5,917 bases of DNA, from contig JACZUR010000147.1 in the NCBI GenBank assembly GCA_022573095.1, positions 1 to 5,917 of the forward strand, written 5' to 3'. The notes beneath the pieces are model-generated. The model was given only the letters and a program-made list of their open reading frames with translations. It was not told the origin of the DNA and searched no databases. The DNA is from Gemmatimonadota bacterium (GTDB lineage: Bacteria; Gemmatimonadota; Gemmatimonadetes; Gemmatimonadales; GWC2-71-9). Positions within the stretch are counted from its first letter, which is position 1. Each line of letters begins with the position of its first letter. Shown in pieces: positions 1-5,893 of this stretch. The translations under genes were made by a program, and so were the position numbers.

Positions 1-113
1 AGATGGAGATCGAGTTGATCACTCCGATAGCGATGGAAGAGGGGCTGCGGTTCGCGATTCGTGAGGGCGGCCGTACGGTAGGTGCAGGCGTAGTCACCGA
101 AATCCACGAGTAA
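1..113 (+). CDS. tuf: Elongation factor Tu, C-terminal end (partial, 5' truncated by window)
   Basis: The open frame begins at base 3 and reads 36 residues to a TAA at 111-113. It holds [20 protein letters not shown] followed by AGVV, the near-invariant last strands of EF-Tu domain 3, and it ends at the usual place for the family. EF-Tu is the cytoplasmic GTPase that carries aminoacyl-tRNA to the ribosomal A site. Domain 3 takes part in tRNA and EF-Ts contacts. The GTPase domain lies upstream of the window, so its integrity cannot be judged. Only 21 bases separate it from rpsJ, as expected where the str operon (rpsL-rpsG-fusA-tuf) runs directly into the S10 operon. The identity is very secure, although a second tuf copy may exist elsewhere in the genome. 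Confidence 0.96.
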   Translation, partial: MEIELITPIAMEEGLRFAIREGGRTVGAGVVTEIHE

Positions 114-134
114 CGGCACCTGAGAGAATAGGCT

Positions 135-443
135 ATGACTCAGCAGATCAGAATTCGTTTGAAAGGGTTCGACTATGCCGTCCTGGACCAGGCGGCGGCG
201 GACATCGTTCGCACGGTAGAGAAGACCGGCGCGGGAATTTCCGGTCCTATCCCGTTGCCAACTAAGACGCAGAGGTGGACCGTACTGCGCAGCCCGCACG
301 TAGATAAGAAGAGTCGGGAGCAGTTCGAGCTCAAGACCCACAAACGGCTAATCGAAATAACGGACCCACGTCCGCAGACGGTTGATGCTCTCACCAAACT
401 CGATTTGCCGGCGGGCGTTGATGTCGAGATAAAAGTCGGATGA
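135..443 (+). CDS. rpsJ: Small ribosomal subunit protein S10 (uS10 / NusE)
   Basis: The 102-residue product matches the family length (E. coli S10 is 103). The signature SGPIPLPTK is at residues 36-44, and the [19 protein letters not shown] block followed by THKR is at about 49-71. The latter is the long loop that reaches into the 30S head near the A site. The start [12 protein letters not shown] is typical. S10 binds the 3' domain of 16S rRNA. As NusE it also pairs with NusB in antitermination and with NusG to couple transcription to translation. The ATG at 135 follows a weak purine-rich stretch (GAGAGA, 122-127). It opens the S10 block directly after tuf. The stop TGA (441-443) overlaps the start region of rplC, which suggests translational coupling. 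Nothing about the protein is odd. Confidence 0.98.
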   Translation: MTQQIRIRLKGFDYAVLDQAAADIVRTVEKTGAGISGPIPLPTKTQRWTVLRSPHVDKKSREQFELKTHKRLIEITDPRPQTVDALTKLDLPAGVDVEIKVG

Positions 444-1084
444 TGAATGCGATTATTGGTCGGAAGCTTGGGATGACCCAGGTCTTTGCCGAGGACGGCA
501 CCCAATACCCTGTCACCATTATCGAGGCCGGCCCCTGTCCGGTTGTGCAGGTCAAGGAACGCGGCGGTGTGAAGGTGGTGCAGCTGGGATTTGGCGAGAA
601 GAAAGCAAAGAGAGCGTCGAAGGCCGTTGCGGGTCACGTAAGAGCCGCCGGTTTGGAGACGGTACCGGCTGTGATGAGAGACTTTGATATCGGCTCCGGT
701 GATGAGCCTTCGCTTAATGCGGGTGACGTGGTACGAGCGGATGTGTTTCAGGAAGGTGACAAAGTAAAAGTCACCGGCACGACCAAGGGTCGTGGCTTCC
801 AAGGTGTGGTCAAGCGCTATGGGTTCGCCGGTGGACCTGCTTCACATGGGAGTACCAGCTATAGGCGACCTGGGAGTTTGGGACCGGGAACCGATCCATC
901 ACGGGTTATCAAGGGAAAGAAACTTCCGGGCCACATGGGCGCGGTGCGGCATACCGAGCTAGGGCTGGAGGTCGTTCGAGTGGAGGTTGAGAAAAATCTC
1001 CTGTTTGTCCGTGGTGCAGTACCTGGACCAAAGAGCGGAATCGTTATCGTGCGGAAGCAGTTGGGGCGGAGCCGCTATGCCTGA
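440..1084 (+). CDS. rplC: Large ribosomal subunit protein L3 (uL3)
   Basis: The product is 214 residues from the first ATG, the usual bacterial length (E. coli 209). The N-terminus [12 protein letters not shown] and the central [19 protein letters not shown] are L3 hallmarks. So are the loop [25 protein letters not shown], and the final [16 protein letters not shown]3 is an early 50S assembly protein near the 3' end of 23S rRNA, and its long loop approaches the peptidyl-transferase centre. Two ATGs lie in tandem (440 and 443). The first gives a 4-base ATGA-type overlap with rpsJ and the second a 1-base overlap; no Shine-Dalgarno sequence decides between them, so residue 1 is uncertain by one codon. 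At the position of the methylated Gln150 of E. coli L3 there is Thr151. The last 8 bases overlap rplD. Confidence 0.97.
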   Translation: MMNAIIGRKLGMTQVFAEDGTQYPVTIIEAGPCPVVQVKERGGVKVVQLGFGEKKAKRASKAVAGHVRAAGLETVPAVMRDFDIGSGDEPSLNAGDVVRADVFQEGDKVKVTGTTKGRGFQGVVKRYGFAGGPASHGSTSYRRPGSLGPGTDPSRVIKGKKLPGHMGAVRHTELGLEVVRVEVEKNLLFVRGAVPGPKSGIVIVRKQLGRSRYA

Positions 1085-1778
1085 AGCGACGTTATACACT
1101 GCGGCTGCGAAGAAGAAAGGTTCTGTGGAGCTGCCGGCGGACTTTGGCGTAGGAGTCAACAAGGCGATCTTGTACGACGCGGTTCGAGCCTACCTGAGCA
1201 ATCAGCGCCAAGGTACTCACTCTACCAAGACTCGCGCTGAAGTCTCGGGCGGCGGTAGGAAGCCTTTTCGGCAGAAGGGTACCGGACGGGCCCGTCAGGG
1301 GACGATACGCGCTCCGCATTTACGTGGGGGTGGAGTGGTGTTCGGTCCCAAGCCGCGCAGTTACAGGATCGATCTCCCCCGCAAGGTAAGGAGTAAGGCG
1401 AGGCAGTCGGCGTTGAGTGTGCGTGCTGAGGAGGAGGCCGTTTACGTCATAGAGTCACTGGACTTTCCCACGCCGAAGACGGCGCAGCTTGTGGATATTC
1501 TCGACAAGATGGAAGTCGCCGACAGAAAAGTCTTGCTCCTAACAAACGGTAACAATCCTCAGATCTTTCTGTCGAGCCGTAACTTGCGGAACGTCCTCGT
1601 AGTGCGTTACTCGGACGCCTGTGCCTACGACGTGCTGTGGTCCGAAGTAATTGTGATCGAAGAAGGGGCGCTTACCGGCTCGGATAAGGGACAGCCGGCT
1701 CCCAAGCCCGTTGCAAAGAAGAAGAGCGTGAGAGGCGTGCGCGTAGCAAGGCGAACGAAGGGCGGTGAGGATGCCTGA
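1077..1778 (+). CDS. rplD: Large ribosomal subunit protein L4 (uL4), with basic C-terminal tail
   Basis: The product is 233 residues, longer than E. coli L4 (201). The diagnostic block GGGRKPFRQKGTGRARQGTI is at residues 58-77, followed by PHLRGGGVVFGPKPRSY. This forms the extended loop that lines the polypeptide exit tunnel next to L22. The Rossmann-like core ends with YDVLWSEVIVIEEGALT at about 184-200. A tail of about 33 residues follows, rich in Lys, Arg, Pro and Gly and without family motifs that I recognise. I chose the ATG at 1077 because the family N-terminus begins there and GGGGCGGAG (1063-1071) lies just upstream; an open TTG extension to 987 lies inside rplC and has no L4 character. 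In E. coli L4 also represses its own operon through the S10 leader and RNase E; no such leader is possible here. It overlaps rplC and rplW by 8 bases each. Confidence 0.97.
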   Translation: MPEATLYTAAAKKKGSVELPADFGVGVNKAILYDAVRAYLSNQRQGTHSTKTRAEVSGGGRKPFRQKGTGRARQGTIRAPHLRGGGVVFGPKPRSYRIDLPRKVRSKARQSALSVRAEEEAVYVIESLDFPTPKTAQLVDILDKMEVADRKVLLLTNGNNPQIFLSSRNLRNVLVVRYSDACAYDVLWSEVIVIEEGALTGSDKGQPAPKPVAKKKSVRGVRVARRTKGGEDA

Positions 1779-2058
1779 CATCTATGGTGCGATAGTGCGT
1801 CCGGTCGTTACTGAGAAATCGTCTGCAGCTTACGCAGCGCGCAGAGAATATGCATTTGTGGCGAAGGTGGAGTCGACTAAGAGAGATATTGCCCGATCGA
1901 TCGAAGCGCTGTTTGGAGTAAGAGTGAAGAAGGTGCGCACGTTGATGCAGAGATCCAGGAAAAAAACGATGGGCAAGTACGTTGGTCGGAGACCCAAGTG
2001 GAAGAAGGCATATGTGACGCTTGAGGGAGATGACTCGATCGATGTGTTCGAAGGTTAA
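1771..2058 (+). CDS. rplW: Large ribosomal subunit protein L23 (uL23)
   Basis: The product is 95 residues, a normal length. It begins PDIYGAIVRPVVTEKSS, the family's opening strand and helix. It ends with GKYVGRRPKWKKAYVTLEGD, the conserved motif of the C-terminal strand. L23 sits at the polypeptide tunnel exit beside L29 and is the docking site for trigger factor and the signal recognition particle. I preferred the ATG at 1771 to the in-frame GTG at 1765. The ATG gives the standard N-terminus and is 8 bases from the AGGG at 1759-1762, while the GTG is too close to it. The overlap with rplD is the 8 bases 1771-1778, the same sequence as the rplC/rplD overlap. Three bases separate it from rplB. 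Confidence 0.97.
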   Translation: MPDIYGAIVRPVVTEKSSAAYAARREYAFVAKVESTKRDIARSIEALFGVRVKKVRTLMQRSRKKTMGKYVGRRPKWKKAYVTLEGDDSIDVFEG

Positions 2059-2061
2059 GTA

Positions 2062-2901
2062 ATGGGCATAAGAAAGTTCCGCCCGATGACTCCTGGTACA
2101 CGGTTCCGAACGGTTTCCGACTTCGCCGAGATAACCAGATCAGAGCCCGAAAAGTCGTTAATTGCACCGCTTAGCAAGACGGGCGGACGGAACAATCACG
2201 GCCACGTCACCTGCCGTCACCGGGGTGGAGGGCACAAGCGGCGTTACCGCGTTATCGATTTCAAGCGCAATAAAGCCGGCATTCCCGGTCGGGTGGCTAC
2301 GATCGAATATGATCCGAATCGGACGGCCAGAATCGCCTTGATCGTGTACGCGGACGGCGAGAAACGCTACATCATCCACCCGCGAGGTATAAGAGTGGGT
2401 GATTCGGTCGTATCGGGACCGGGAAGCGATATTCGGACCGGCAACGCTCTGGCTCTCAAGGATATCCCGCTTGGATCTTCGGTACACTGTGTCGAACTCA
2501 AACTCGGCAAGGGCGCTCAGCTCTGCCGGTCTGCCGGTACCAGTGCGCAGGTTGTTGCCAAAGAAGGTAAGAACGTGGCGATAAAGCTTCGCAGCGGCGA
2601 GGTACGGTATGTACTGGGTGAGTGCGTGGCGACTCTTGGAGAAGTCGGAAACTCCGAGCATGAACTGAAGAGTCTCGGCAAGGCTGGCGCGAAGCGCTGG
2701 CGGGGACGTAGGCCCAAAGTTAGGGGCGTTGCGATGAATCCGGTTGACCATCCGCTGGGTGGTGGCGAGGGTAAGGCCGCCGGTGGCCGTCCTCCTGTTT
2801 CACCGTGGGGCAAGACCGAGGGACGTAAGACACGTGACAAGAAGAAAGCGAGCACCCGCCTCATCATCAGAGGGCGGAAACGCGGGAAGGCGACCAAGTA
2901 G
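2062..2901 (+). CDS. rplB: Large ribosomal subunit protein L2 (uL2)
   Basis: The product is 279 residues (E. coli 273). [20 protein letters not shown] at 39-58, followed by [13 protein letters not shown], is the N-terminal RNA-binding region. [20 protein letters not shown] is at about 83-102 and [20 protein letters not shown] at about 193-212. [20 protein letters not shown] is at 221-240 and ends in the basic C-terminal tail. L2 is essential for subunit association and 50S assembly. The His in VDHP (residue 230 here, His229 in E. coli mature numbering) has been tied to peptidyl-transferase function and is present. The second His of the common DHPHGGG is Leu. GAAGG (2050-2054) lies 7 bases before the ATG, inside the end of rplW. 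The stop TAG abuts the rpsS start. Confidence 0.98.
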   Translation: MGIRKFRPMTPGTRFRTVSDFAEITRSEPEKSLIAPLSKTGGRNNHGHVTCRHRGGGHKRRYRVIDFKRNKAGIPGRVATIEYDPNRTARIALIVYADGEKRYIIHPRGIRVGDSVVSGPGSDIRTGNALALKDIPLGSSVHCVELKLGKGAQLCRSAGTSAQVVAKEGKNVAIKLRSGEVRYVLGECVATLGEVGNSEHELKSLGKAGAKRWRGRRPKVRGVAMNPVDHPLGGGEGKAAGGRPPVSPWGKTEGRKTRDKKKASTRLIIRGRKRGKATK

Positions 2902-3195
2902 ATGGCACGGAGCGTAAAAAAGGGACCCTACGTACAAGAGTCGTTGTTGCTGAAATTGTCGGCCCTCAACGACTCTAACGAGAAAAGAGTGATCAAGACG
3001 TGGTCACGATCCTCAACGATAACACCTGAGTTTGTCGGTCACACCATCGCCGTGCACAATGGGAATAAGTTCATTCCGGTGTATGTCAGCGAGAACATGG
3101 TGGGCCACAAACTCGGTGAATTTGCGCCAACGAGGTTGTTCAGGGGCCACAGCGGGAAGCTGGCTGCTGACAAGAAGGCTGGAAGGAAATACTAA
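2902..3195 (+). CDS. rpsS: Small ribosomal subunit protein S19 (uS19)
   Basis: The product is 97 residues (E. coli 92). It starts [16 protein letters not shown]. The conserved [20 protein letters not shown] is at 33-52, [20 protein letters not shown] at 52-71, and [15 protein letters not shown] at 72-86. S19 binds with S13 in the 30S head and contacts the A-site finger of 23S rRNA and tRNA. The basic C-terminal tail (KKAGRKY) is typical. The ATG directly follows the rplB stop with no spacer (TAGATG), so re-initiation by ribosomes finishing rplB is likely. Its stop is 2 bases before rplV. Confidence 0.98.
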   Translation: MARSVKKGPYVQESLLLKLSALNDSNEKRVIKTWSRSSTITPEFVGHTIAVHNGNKFIPVYVSENMVGHKLGEFAPTRLFRGHSGKLAADKKAGRKY

Positions 3196-3197
3196 CG

Positions 3198-3554
3198 GTG
3201 GCGGCTAGAGCTGTACTAAGAGGTGTTCGCCAGTCGCCGCGCAAGATGCGCCTTGTTATCGATACGATACGCGGTAAGGACGTTAACAGTGCGTACGCCA
3301 TACTAAAGTTTTCCAAGCGGAAAGCGGCGAAGCAAATCGAGAAGGTGCTCAAGTCTGCGGTGTCGAACGCCGAACAGGACGCTGTAAGAGAGAATCTCCC
3401 ATTTGATGTCGACAGCCTATTCGTTGAAAGAGCCGTAGTCAATGCAGGTGCGACCCTGTGGCGGTGGAGAGCCGCAGCGTATGGCCGGAGCGCGCCGATT
3501 CGGAAAAGAACCAGCGCGATCGAGATACGATTGGGCTCAAAGGAGGGTCAGTAA
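3198..3554 (+). CDS. rplV: Large ribosomal subunit protein L22 (uL22), GTG start
   Basis: The product is 118 residues (E. coli 110). The core matches the family: [20 protein letters not shown] at 3-22, [20 protein letters not shown] at 24-43, [11 protein letters not shown] at 50-60, and the closing [10 protein letters not shown] at 101-110. L22 binds all six 23S rRNA domains. Its long beta-hairpin forms part of the tunnel constriction with L4, and hairpin changes cause macrolide resistance in model bacteria. Here the hairpin is unusual: residues 84-97 contain Trp88, Trp90, three Ala in a row and Tyr95, where E. coli has MKRIMPRAK. The start is GTG at 3198, supported by GGAAGG (3181-3186) in the end of rpsS and by the standard N-terminus. 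The last A of its TAA is the first A of the rpsC ATG. Confidence 0.97.
   Translation: MAARAVLRGVRQSPRKMRLVIDTIRGKDVNSAYAILKFSKRKAAKQIEKVLKSAVSNAEQDAVRENLPFDVDSLFVERAVVNAGATLWRWRAAAYGRSAPIRKRTSAIEIRLGSKEGQ
3540..3546 (+). promoter_or_regulatory. Strong ribosome binding site of rpsC
   Basis: AAGGAGG, a full-length match to the anti-Shine-Dalgarno sequence of 16S rRNA, lies 7 bases before the rpsC ATG at 3554 and inside the last codons of rplV. It is the most complete such site in the window. It fixes the rpsC start against longer in-frame extensions that reach back into rplV. Confidence 0.85.
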
Positions 3555-4213
3555 TGGGTCAGAAAACGCACCCTTACGGGTTCCGGCTGGGAATAGTTAC
3601 CCCCTGGCGGTCGCGATGGTATGCGAAGCGCGAGTTTGCCGCGTATCTGAAGGAAGACGAATTGTTGCGAAAGTATCTGAGAGCCAGGCTCGCACACGCG
3701 GCGATCGCCGATATTCACATCGAGCGTAAGCCGGGGAAAGTAACGGTTACCATTTTCACGGGGCGCCCGGGAGTAGTAATTGGAAAACGAGGCGCTGAAG
3801 TTGATAAGCTCCGCGACGAACTAGCTCAACTGACTGGTAAGGAAGTGGGCGTCAATGTTGAGGAGATCAAGCGACCGGAGCTCAATGCTCAACTCGTTGC
3901 CAACAATATTGCTCACCAACTGAAGCAGCGCGTATCGTTTAGACGAGCTATGAAACGCACGGTTCAGTCTTCGATGCGTATGGGAGCCAAGGGAATCAAG
4001 ATCAAATGTGGGGGCAGGCTTGGAGGTTCCGAGATTGCGAGGTCGGAGGGTTATCACGAAGGACGGGTTCCGCTGCATACTCTCAGAGCGGATGTGCAGT
4101 ACGGGACGAGCACCTCCAAGACGACGTATGGTACCATAGGAGTCAAGGTGTGGATTTTCATGGGCGAGCTACTTGAAGAGCAGCGCGGCACGACATACAG
4201 CACGGGAGCCTAG
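3554..4213 (+). CDS. rpsC: Small ribosomal subunit protein S3 (uS3)
   Basis: The product is 219 residues (E. coli 233; the variable C-terminal tail is short here). It starts [20 protein letters not shown], the S3 signature. The KH type II domain carries the GXXG loop as VVIGKRG at about 74-80. [20 protein letters not shown] is at 126-145, then the C-terminal domain with [20 protein letters not shown] and [12 protein letters not shown] at 153-184. S3 lies at the mRNA entry channel of the 30S subunit; with S4 and S5 it provides the ribosome's mRNA helicase activity. The start at 3554 has a near-perfect Shine-Dalgarno sequence and the invariant N-terminus, and it overlaps the rplV stop by one base. 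Extension upstream to 3458 would only read rplV sequence out of frame. Three bases separate it from rplP. Confidence 0.98.
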   Translation: MGQKTHPYGFRLGIVTPWRSRWYAKREFAAYLKEDELLRKYLRARLAHAAIADIHIERKPGKVTVTIFTGRPGVVIGKRGAEVDKLRDELAQLTGKEVGVNVEEIKRPELNAQLVANNIAHQLKQRVSFRRAMKRTVQSSMRMGAKGIKIKCGGRLGGSEIARSEGYHEGRVPLHTLRADVQYGTSTSKTTYGTIGVKVWIFMGELLEEQRGTTYSTGA

Positions 4214-4216
4214 GGA

Positions 4217-4630
4217 ATGCTAGCGCCTAAGAGAGTAAAGTACCGTAAGCGAATGAAGGGCCGCATGAAGGGTTATGCGACCCGCGGCAATACGGTTGCC
4301 TTTGGCCATTACGGGCTGATGAGCTTGGATCCAAGCTGGATCACAAATAGACAAATAGAGGCGGCCCGAGTTGCCATGACGAGAGCGATGAAGCGCGGTG
4401 GCAAGGTGTGGATCAGGATTTTTCCGGACAAGCCCGTTACAAAGAAGCCCGCCGAGACGCGTATGGGTAAGGGTAAGGGTAATCCAGAGGGTTGGGTCGC
4501 CGTAGTCAAGCCCGGACGTGTGATGTTCGAGATTGAAGGGGTCTCGGAACGTGTCGCCAGTGTGGCCCTCAAGCTCGCCTCGGCCAAACTACCGGTAAAG
4601 ACAAAAGTAGTTACGCGGGAGGACACCTAA
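4217..4630 (+). CDS. rplP: Large ribosomal subunit protein L16 (uL16)
   Basis: The product is 137 residues (E. coli 136). It begins [40 protein letters not shown] is at 30-49, followed by [40 protein letters not shown] at 70-89 is the universal L16 signature. L16 is a late 50S assembly protein beside the A and P tRNA sites. Arg82 aligns with E. coli Arg81, which is hydroxylated by YcfD/RoxA; the residue is present, but whether it is modified here is unknown. GGGAG (4204-4208) lies 8 bases before the ATG. A perfect 16-base palindrome sits at 4322-4337 inside the gene. Two bases separate it from rpmC. Confidence 0.98.
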   Translation: MLAPKRVKYRKRMKGRMKGYATRGNTVAFGHYGLMSLDPSWITNRQIEAARVAMTRAMKRGGKVWIRIFPDKPVTKKPAETRMGKGKGNPEGWVAVVKPGRVMFEIEGVSERVASVALKLASAKLPVKTKVVTREDT

Positions 4631-4632
4631 GT

Positions 4633-4860
4633 ATGTCTTTCAAGGATGCTGAAGTGAAACCCCTGAGTCCGGAAGCGATCCGGGAGTACGGGGCCGAGGC
4701 GCTGCAGGAAGAAGTTGACCGCCTTCGAGAAGCCCAGTTCCGGTTGAAGTTCCGATCTGCCACCGAAGATGTATCCGGTGACAATCCACTTCGCTTCAGA
4801 ATCTTGAGGCGGAACATTGCGCGAATCCAAACGGTCATTCGCGAGAGGAATGAAGGATGA
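4633..4860 (+). CDS. rpmC: Large ribosomal subunit protein L29 (uL29)
   Basis: The product is 75 residues, longer than E. coli L29 (63). The core is the two-helix hairpin: [20 protein letters not shown] then [10 protein letters not shown] at 11-40, and [20 protein letters not shown] plus ERNEG at 51-75. It ends in the family's usual RRxIARIxTxIxER pattern. About 10 extra residues ([10 protein letters not shown]) precede the first helix. L29 sits at the tunnel exit next to L23 and helps bind trigger factor and SRP. Its place between rplP and rpsQ is the universal bacterial order and confirms the call despite the weak conservation of the family. The last four bases (ATGA) are shared with the rpsQ start. 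Confidence 0.95.
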   Translation: MSFKDAEVKPLSPEAIREYGAEALQEEVDRLREAQFRLKFRSATEDVSGDNPLRFRILRRNIARIQTVIRERNEG

Positions 4861-5123
4861 GCCAGGAAGCGTCAGTGCGAAAACGTCGTAAGGTGCGAAC
4901 CGGGACAGTGATCGGCGACAAGATGGAGAAAACCGTCGTAGTCAAGTTGACGCGGCGGCTTGCGCATCCGTTGTACGGCAAGATGATAACTCGATCTAAG
5001 CAAGTGAAGGCTCATGACGAACTCGGAGCTACAGCGGGTGATACCGTTCGCATTGTGGAGACACGCCCTCTGTCCAAGACCAAGCGGTGGCGGGTGACAG
5101 AAATCTTGACCAGGGTGGAATAG
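4857..5123 (+). CDS. rpsQ: Small ribosomal subunit protein S17 (uS17)
   Basis: The product is 88 residues (E. coli 84). It has [20 protein letters not shown] at 8-27, [19 protein letters not shown] at 37-55, [18 protein letters not shown] at 61-78, and a short end VTEILTRVE. This is the OB-fold S17 pattern with the family motif around [16 protein letters not shown]17 is a primary 16S rRNA-binding protein of the 5' domain and is needed early in 30S assembly. GAGAGG (4843-4848) lies 8 bases before the ATG, within rpmC. The start overlaps the rpmC stop as ATGA, a classic coupled junction. The 12 bases after its TAG are the S10/spc boundary. Confidence 0.98.
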   Translation: MSQEASVRKRRKVRTGTVIGDKMEKTVVVKLTRRLAHPLYGKMITRSKQVKAHDELGATAGDTVRIVETRPLSKTKRWRVTEILTRVE

Positions 5124-5135
5124 AGAGGCCGATAG

Positions 5136-5504
5136 GTGGTTCAGCAAGAGACGATCGTTAAGATTGCCGATAATTCTGGCGCTCGGCGTGCTCTGGTAAT
5201 TCGAGTGCTTGGTGGCAGCAAAAGGCGTTACGCGGGCCTGGGTGACGTTGTCGTCGTTACCGTCAAGGACGCGTTGCCTAACGGACAGGTGAAGAAGGGA
5301 GATGTCGTGAGGGCGGTAGTAGTGAGGACGGCCAAAGAAACGCGGCGCAAAGACGGTAGTTATATAAGATTCGACGAGAACGCCGCCGTACTCATAGACG
5401 ATGCGGGAGAACCCCGCGGTACGCGCATCTTTGGCCCAGTGGGTCGTGAGCTGCGTGAAAAGCGCTACATGAAGATTGTGTCACTTGCTCCCGAGGTCAT
5501 TTAG
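5136..5504 (+). CDS. rplN: Large ribosomal subunit protein L14 (uL14), GTG start
   Basis: The product is 122 residues, matching the strict family length. It begins [20 protein letters not shown] and continues [33 protein letters not shown], and [20 protein letters not shown] then [13 protein letters not shown]. These are the L14 signatures in order. L14 lies at the subunit interface, contacts L19 and 16S rRNA helix 14, and is the target of the silencing factor RsfS. The start is a GTG at 5136, with AGAGAGG (5122-5128) 7 bases upstream. No in-frame ATG gives a proper N-terminus. In E. coli this gene opens the spc operon behind its own promoter; here only 12 bases precede it, so it probably belongs to the same transcript as rpsQ. 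Its stop abuts the rplX ATG. Confidence 0.98.
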   Translation: MVQQETIVKIADNSGARRALVIRVLGGSKRRYAGLGDVVVVTVKDALPNGQVKKGDVVRAVVVRTAKETRRKDGSYIRFDENAAVLIDDAGEPRGTRIFGPVGRELREKRYMKIVSLAPEVI

Positions 5505-5888
5505 ATGGCTGCTCCAATACACAGGAAGTCTCGTAAGACAAACGCCGGAGAGCCAGTGTTTCGCGAGAAGATGCGTATCACGAAGGGCGACAAGGTTCAG
5601 GTTGTCAGTGGAGATTTCAAGGGCGTTGAGGGAACCGTCTTAAGAGTACACACCAAGACGGGTGGTGTTGTGGTCGAAGGCGTTAACGTAGTCAAGAAGC
5701 ATAAGGCTGCGACCCAGAACAGTGAAGGCGGCATCATCGAATTTCCCGCGCCGATTCATCACTCCAACGTGATGCTTCTAGACCCCGAATCCGGAAACCC
5801 GACTCGGATACGCCGCAAGAAAGACAAGGATGGGACGGTAGAACGCTTGAGCGTGAAATCCGGCCAGCCCATTCCGGGGAATACGTAA
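5505..5888 (+). CDS. rplX: Large ribosomal subunit protein L24 (uL24), N-terminally extended
   Basis: The product is 127 residues against 104 in E. coli. The KOW motif is at about 24-45: ITKGDKVQVVSGDFKGVEGT with the invariant Gly. It is followed by GVVVEGVNVVKKHKAATQNS, GGIIEFPAPIHHSNVMLLDP and the end NPTRIRRKKDKDGTVERLSV. L24 is an assembly-initiating 23S rRNA-binding protein near the tunnel exit. Residues 1-22 are an extra basic stretch before the usual start. An internal ATG at 5571 (Met23) would give a standard-length protein. I kept 5505 because GAGG (5493-5496) lies 8 bases before it, it abuts the rplN stop, and the frame is open throughout. The identity is certain; the start is likely. 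Confidence 0.95.
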   Translation: MAAPIHRKSRKTNAGEPVFREKMRITKGDKVQVVSGDFKGVEGTVLRVHTKTGGVVVEGVNVVKKHKAATQNSEGGIIEFPAPIHHSNVMLLDPESGNPTRIRRKKDKDGTVERLSVKSGQPIPGNT

Positions 5889-5892
5889 GGAG
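5887..5892 (+). promoter_or_regulatory. Ribosome binding site before rplE
   Basis: AAGGAG overlaps the rplX stop codon. It lies 5 bases before the ATG at 5898 but only 1 base before the ATG at 5894. The spacing therefore favours 5898 as the start of the next gene, although the two candidates are in different frames and only the continuation can decide. Confidence 0.7.
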
Positions 5893-5893
5893 C

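Noticed and set aside
173..802. 209-residue open frame on the - strand opposite rpsJ and rplC
   Set aside because: It lies fully antisense to two certain ribosomal genes, has no recognisable domain, and its composition fits the mirror of GC-rich coding sequence.
987..1076. TTG-started upstream extension of L4
   Set aside because: It lies inside rplC, does not resemble L4, and the ATG at 1077 has the proper N-terminus and a purine-rich site upstream.
1893..1904. CGATCGATCG palindrome in rplW
   Set aside because: It is only ten bases, made of two GATC units within codons for conserved residues; length and context give no sign of a function.
2158..2751. 197-residue open frame on the - strand opposite rplB
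   Set aside because: It is antisense to L2, with no family motif and no plausible ribosome binding context; it is a shadow frame.
2517..2897. 126-residue - strand frame rich in Arg, Pro and Ser
   Set aside because: It mirrors the Lys/Arg/Gly-rich C-terminus of L2, and low-complexity antisense frames are expected there.
3458..3553. Upstream extension of S3 into rplV
   Set aside because: It reads the L22 gene in the wrong frame; the Shine-Dalgarno sequence at 3540-3546 and the invariant MGQKTHP start fix S3 at 3554.
4465..4484. Short tandem repeat of GGTAAG
   Set aside because: It encodes the conserved MGKGKGN motif of L16; the repeat follows from the protein sequence and codon choice.
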